Source: Platycnemis pennipes
Taxonomy: Eukaryota; Arthropoda; Insecta; Odonata; Platycnemididae
Assembly: GCA_933228895.1 (NCBI GenBank)
Contig: OW121850.1
Coordinates: 32,187,773-32,251,772, forward strand
Direction: 5' to 3'
Length of the DNA stretch: 64,000 nucleotides
In this document: piece after piece, positions 63,826 to 64,000 of the stretch
Layout: the number at the start of each line of letters is the position of its first letter
Position numbering within the stretch: the stretch's first letter is position 1
The notes under the pieces: model-generated
The model's database searches: none
What the model was told of the DNA's origin: nothing
The model's input: the letters and a program-made list of their open reading frames with translations, nothing else
Made by a program: the position numbers and the translations under genes

Positions 63826-64000
63826 CGTGAGGGAGATGGGTCTGTAGTTACTTGGTTCTTCCCTATCACCGCTTTTAAAAATAGTTGTAATGTTAGCTAC
63901 TTTCCAATCCTTGGGTACTGTGTGGCTCTTTAGTGTTTTATTGAATATTATTTCAAGATAGGGGGCTATTTCAGAAGTTAAATTTTTATATACTAATTCA
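63826..64000 (-). mobile_element. CR1 RT fragment running out of the window
   Basis: Minus strand reads YKNLTSEIAPYLEIIFNKTL, VPKDWKVANITTIFKSGDRE and EPSNYRPISLTS, the first RT motifs of CR1 ORF2, similar to but distinct from CR1-A (KSLTEHVVPMDWKAADVTPI). The 3' side stops at 63826 where CTGACGTGAG meets unrelated sequence. The upstream part lies beyond position 64000. Confidence 0.85.

Overview
The window is animal nuclear DNA, AT-rich, and almost entirely made of transposable-element (TE) sequence at different stages of decay. The mix of non-LTR retrotransposons (RTE, CR1 and Jockey-like), a Penelope-like element, hAT and Harbinger DNA transposons and tRNA-derived SINEs, with no intron-bearing host gene in view, fits an arthropod, probably an insect. 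This is inference from repeat content; the species cannot be named from the sequence. There are no bacterial operons, rRNA genes, CRISPR arrays or intact functional tRNA genes.

Layout. 1-12.7 kb: unique AT-rich sequence with a decayed unknown TE-type protein, a broken RTE (family B), a SINE, three short CR1 3' ends and a broken Jockey-like element. 12.7-17.1 kb: a graveyard of RTE (family A) pieces, including a head-to-head pair that looks like a 5' inversion and a 21-bp minisatellite grown inside RTE coding sequence. 17.6-22.2 kb: CR1 tail, a GC-rich foldback region, an inverted-repeat element, a SINE and a Jockey-like fragment. 24.6-28.4 kb: a nearly intact RTE nested in a CR1 copy, with a perfect 12-bp target duplication. 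30.5-32.8 kb: a Harbinger element with terminal inverted repeats (TIRs) and TTA duplications, a transposase fragment and an inner SINE-like foldback. 33-34.4 kb: RTE fragments. 34.4-42 kb: mostly unique sequence with a SINE. 42.1-48.8 kb: Penelope-like reverse transcriptase, a long CR1 with an esterase ORF1 and EN-RT ORF2, and a Penelope-like GIY-YIG fragment abutting it. 49.6-53.2 kb: RTE then CR1 copies. 55.6-57.3 kb: a hAT element with 8-bp duplications and a recognisable dimerisation domain. 57.7-63.5 kb: a SINE, then a family B RTE split by a 2.4-kb TIR element with 8-bp duplications. 63.5-64 kb: a foldback repeat and a CR1 fragment leaving the window.

How they work together. The autonomous elements supply the machinery: RTE and CR1 encode endonuclease plus reverse transcriptase, Penelope has RT plus GIY-YIG, and hAT and Harbinger have DDE transposases. 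SINEs and the transposase-free inverted-repeat elements depend on enzymes supplied in trans. Nesting gives a partial relative chronology: CR1-B before RTE-A at 25.2 kb, and RTE-B before the 2.4-kb TIR element at 58.9 kb. I found no host protein-coding gene that I can defend.
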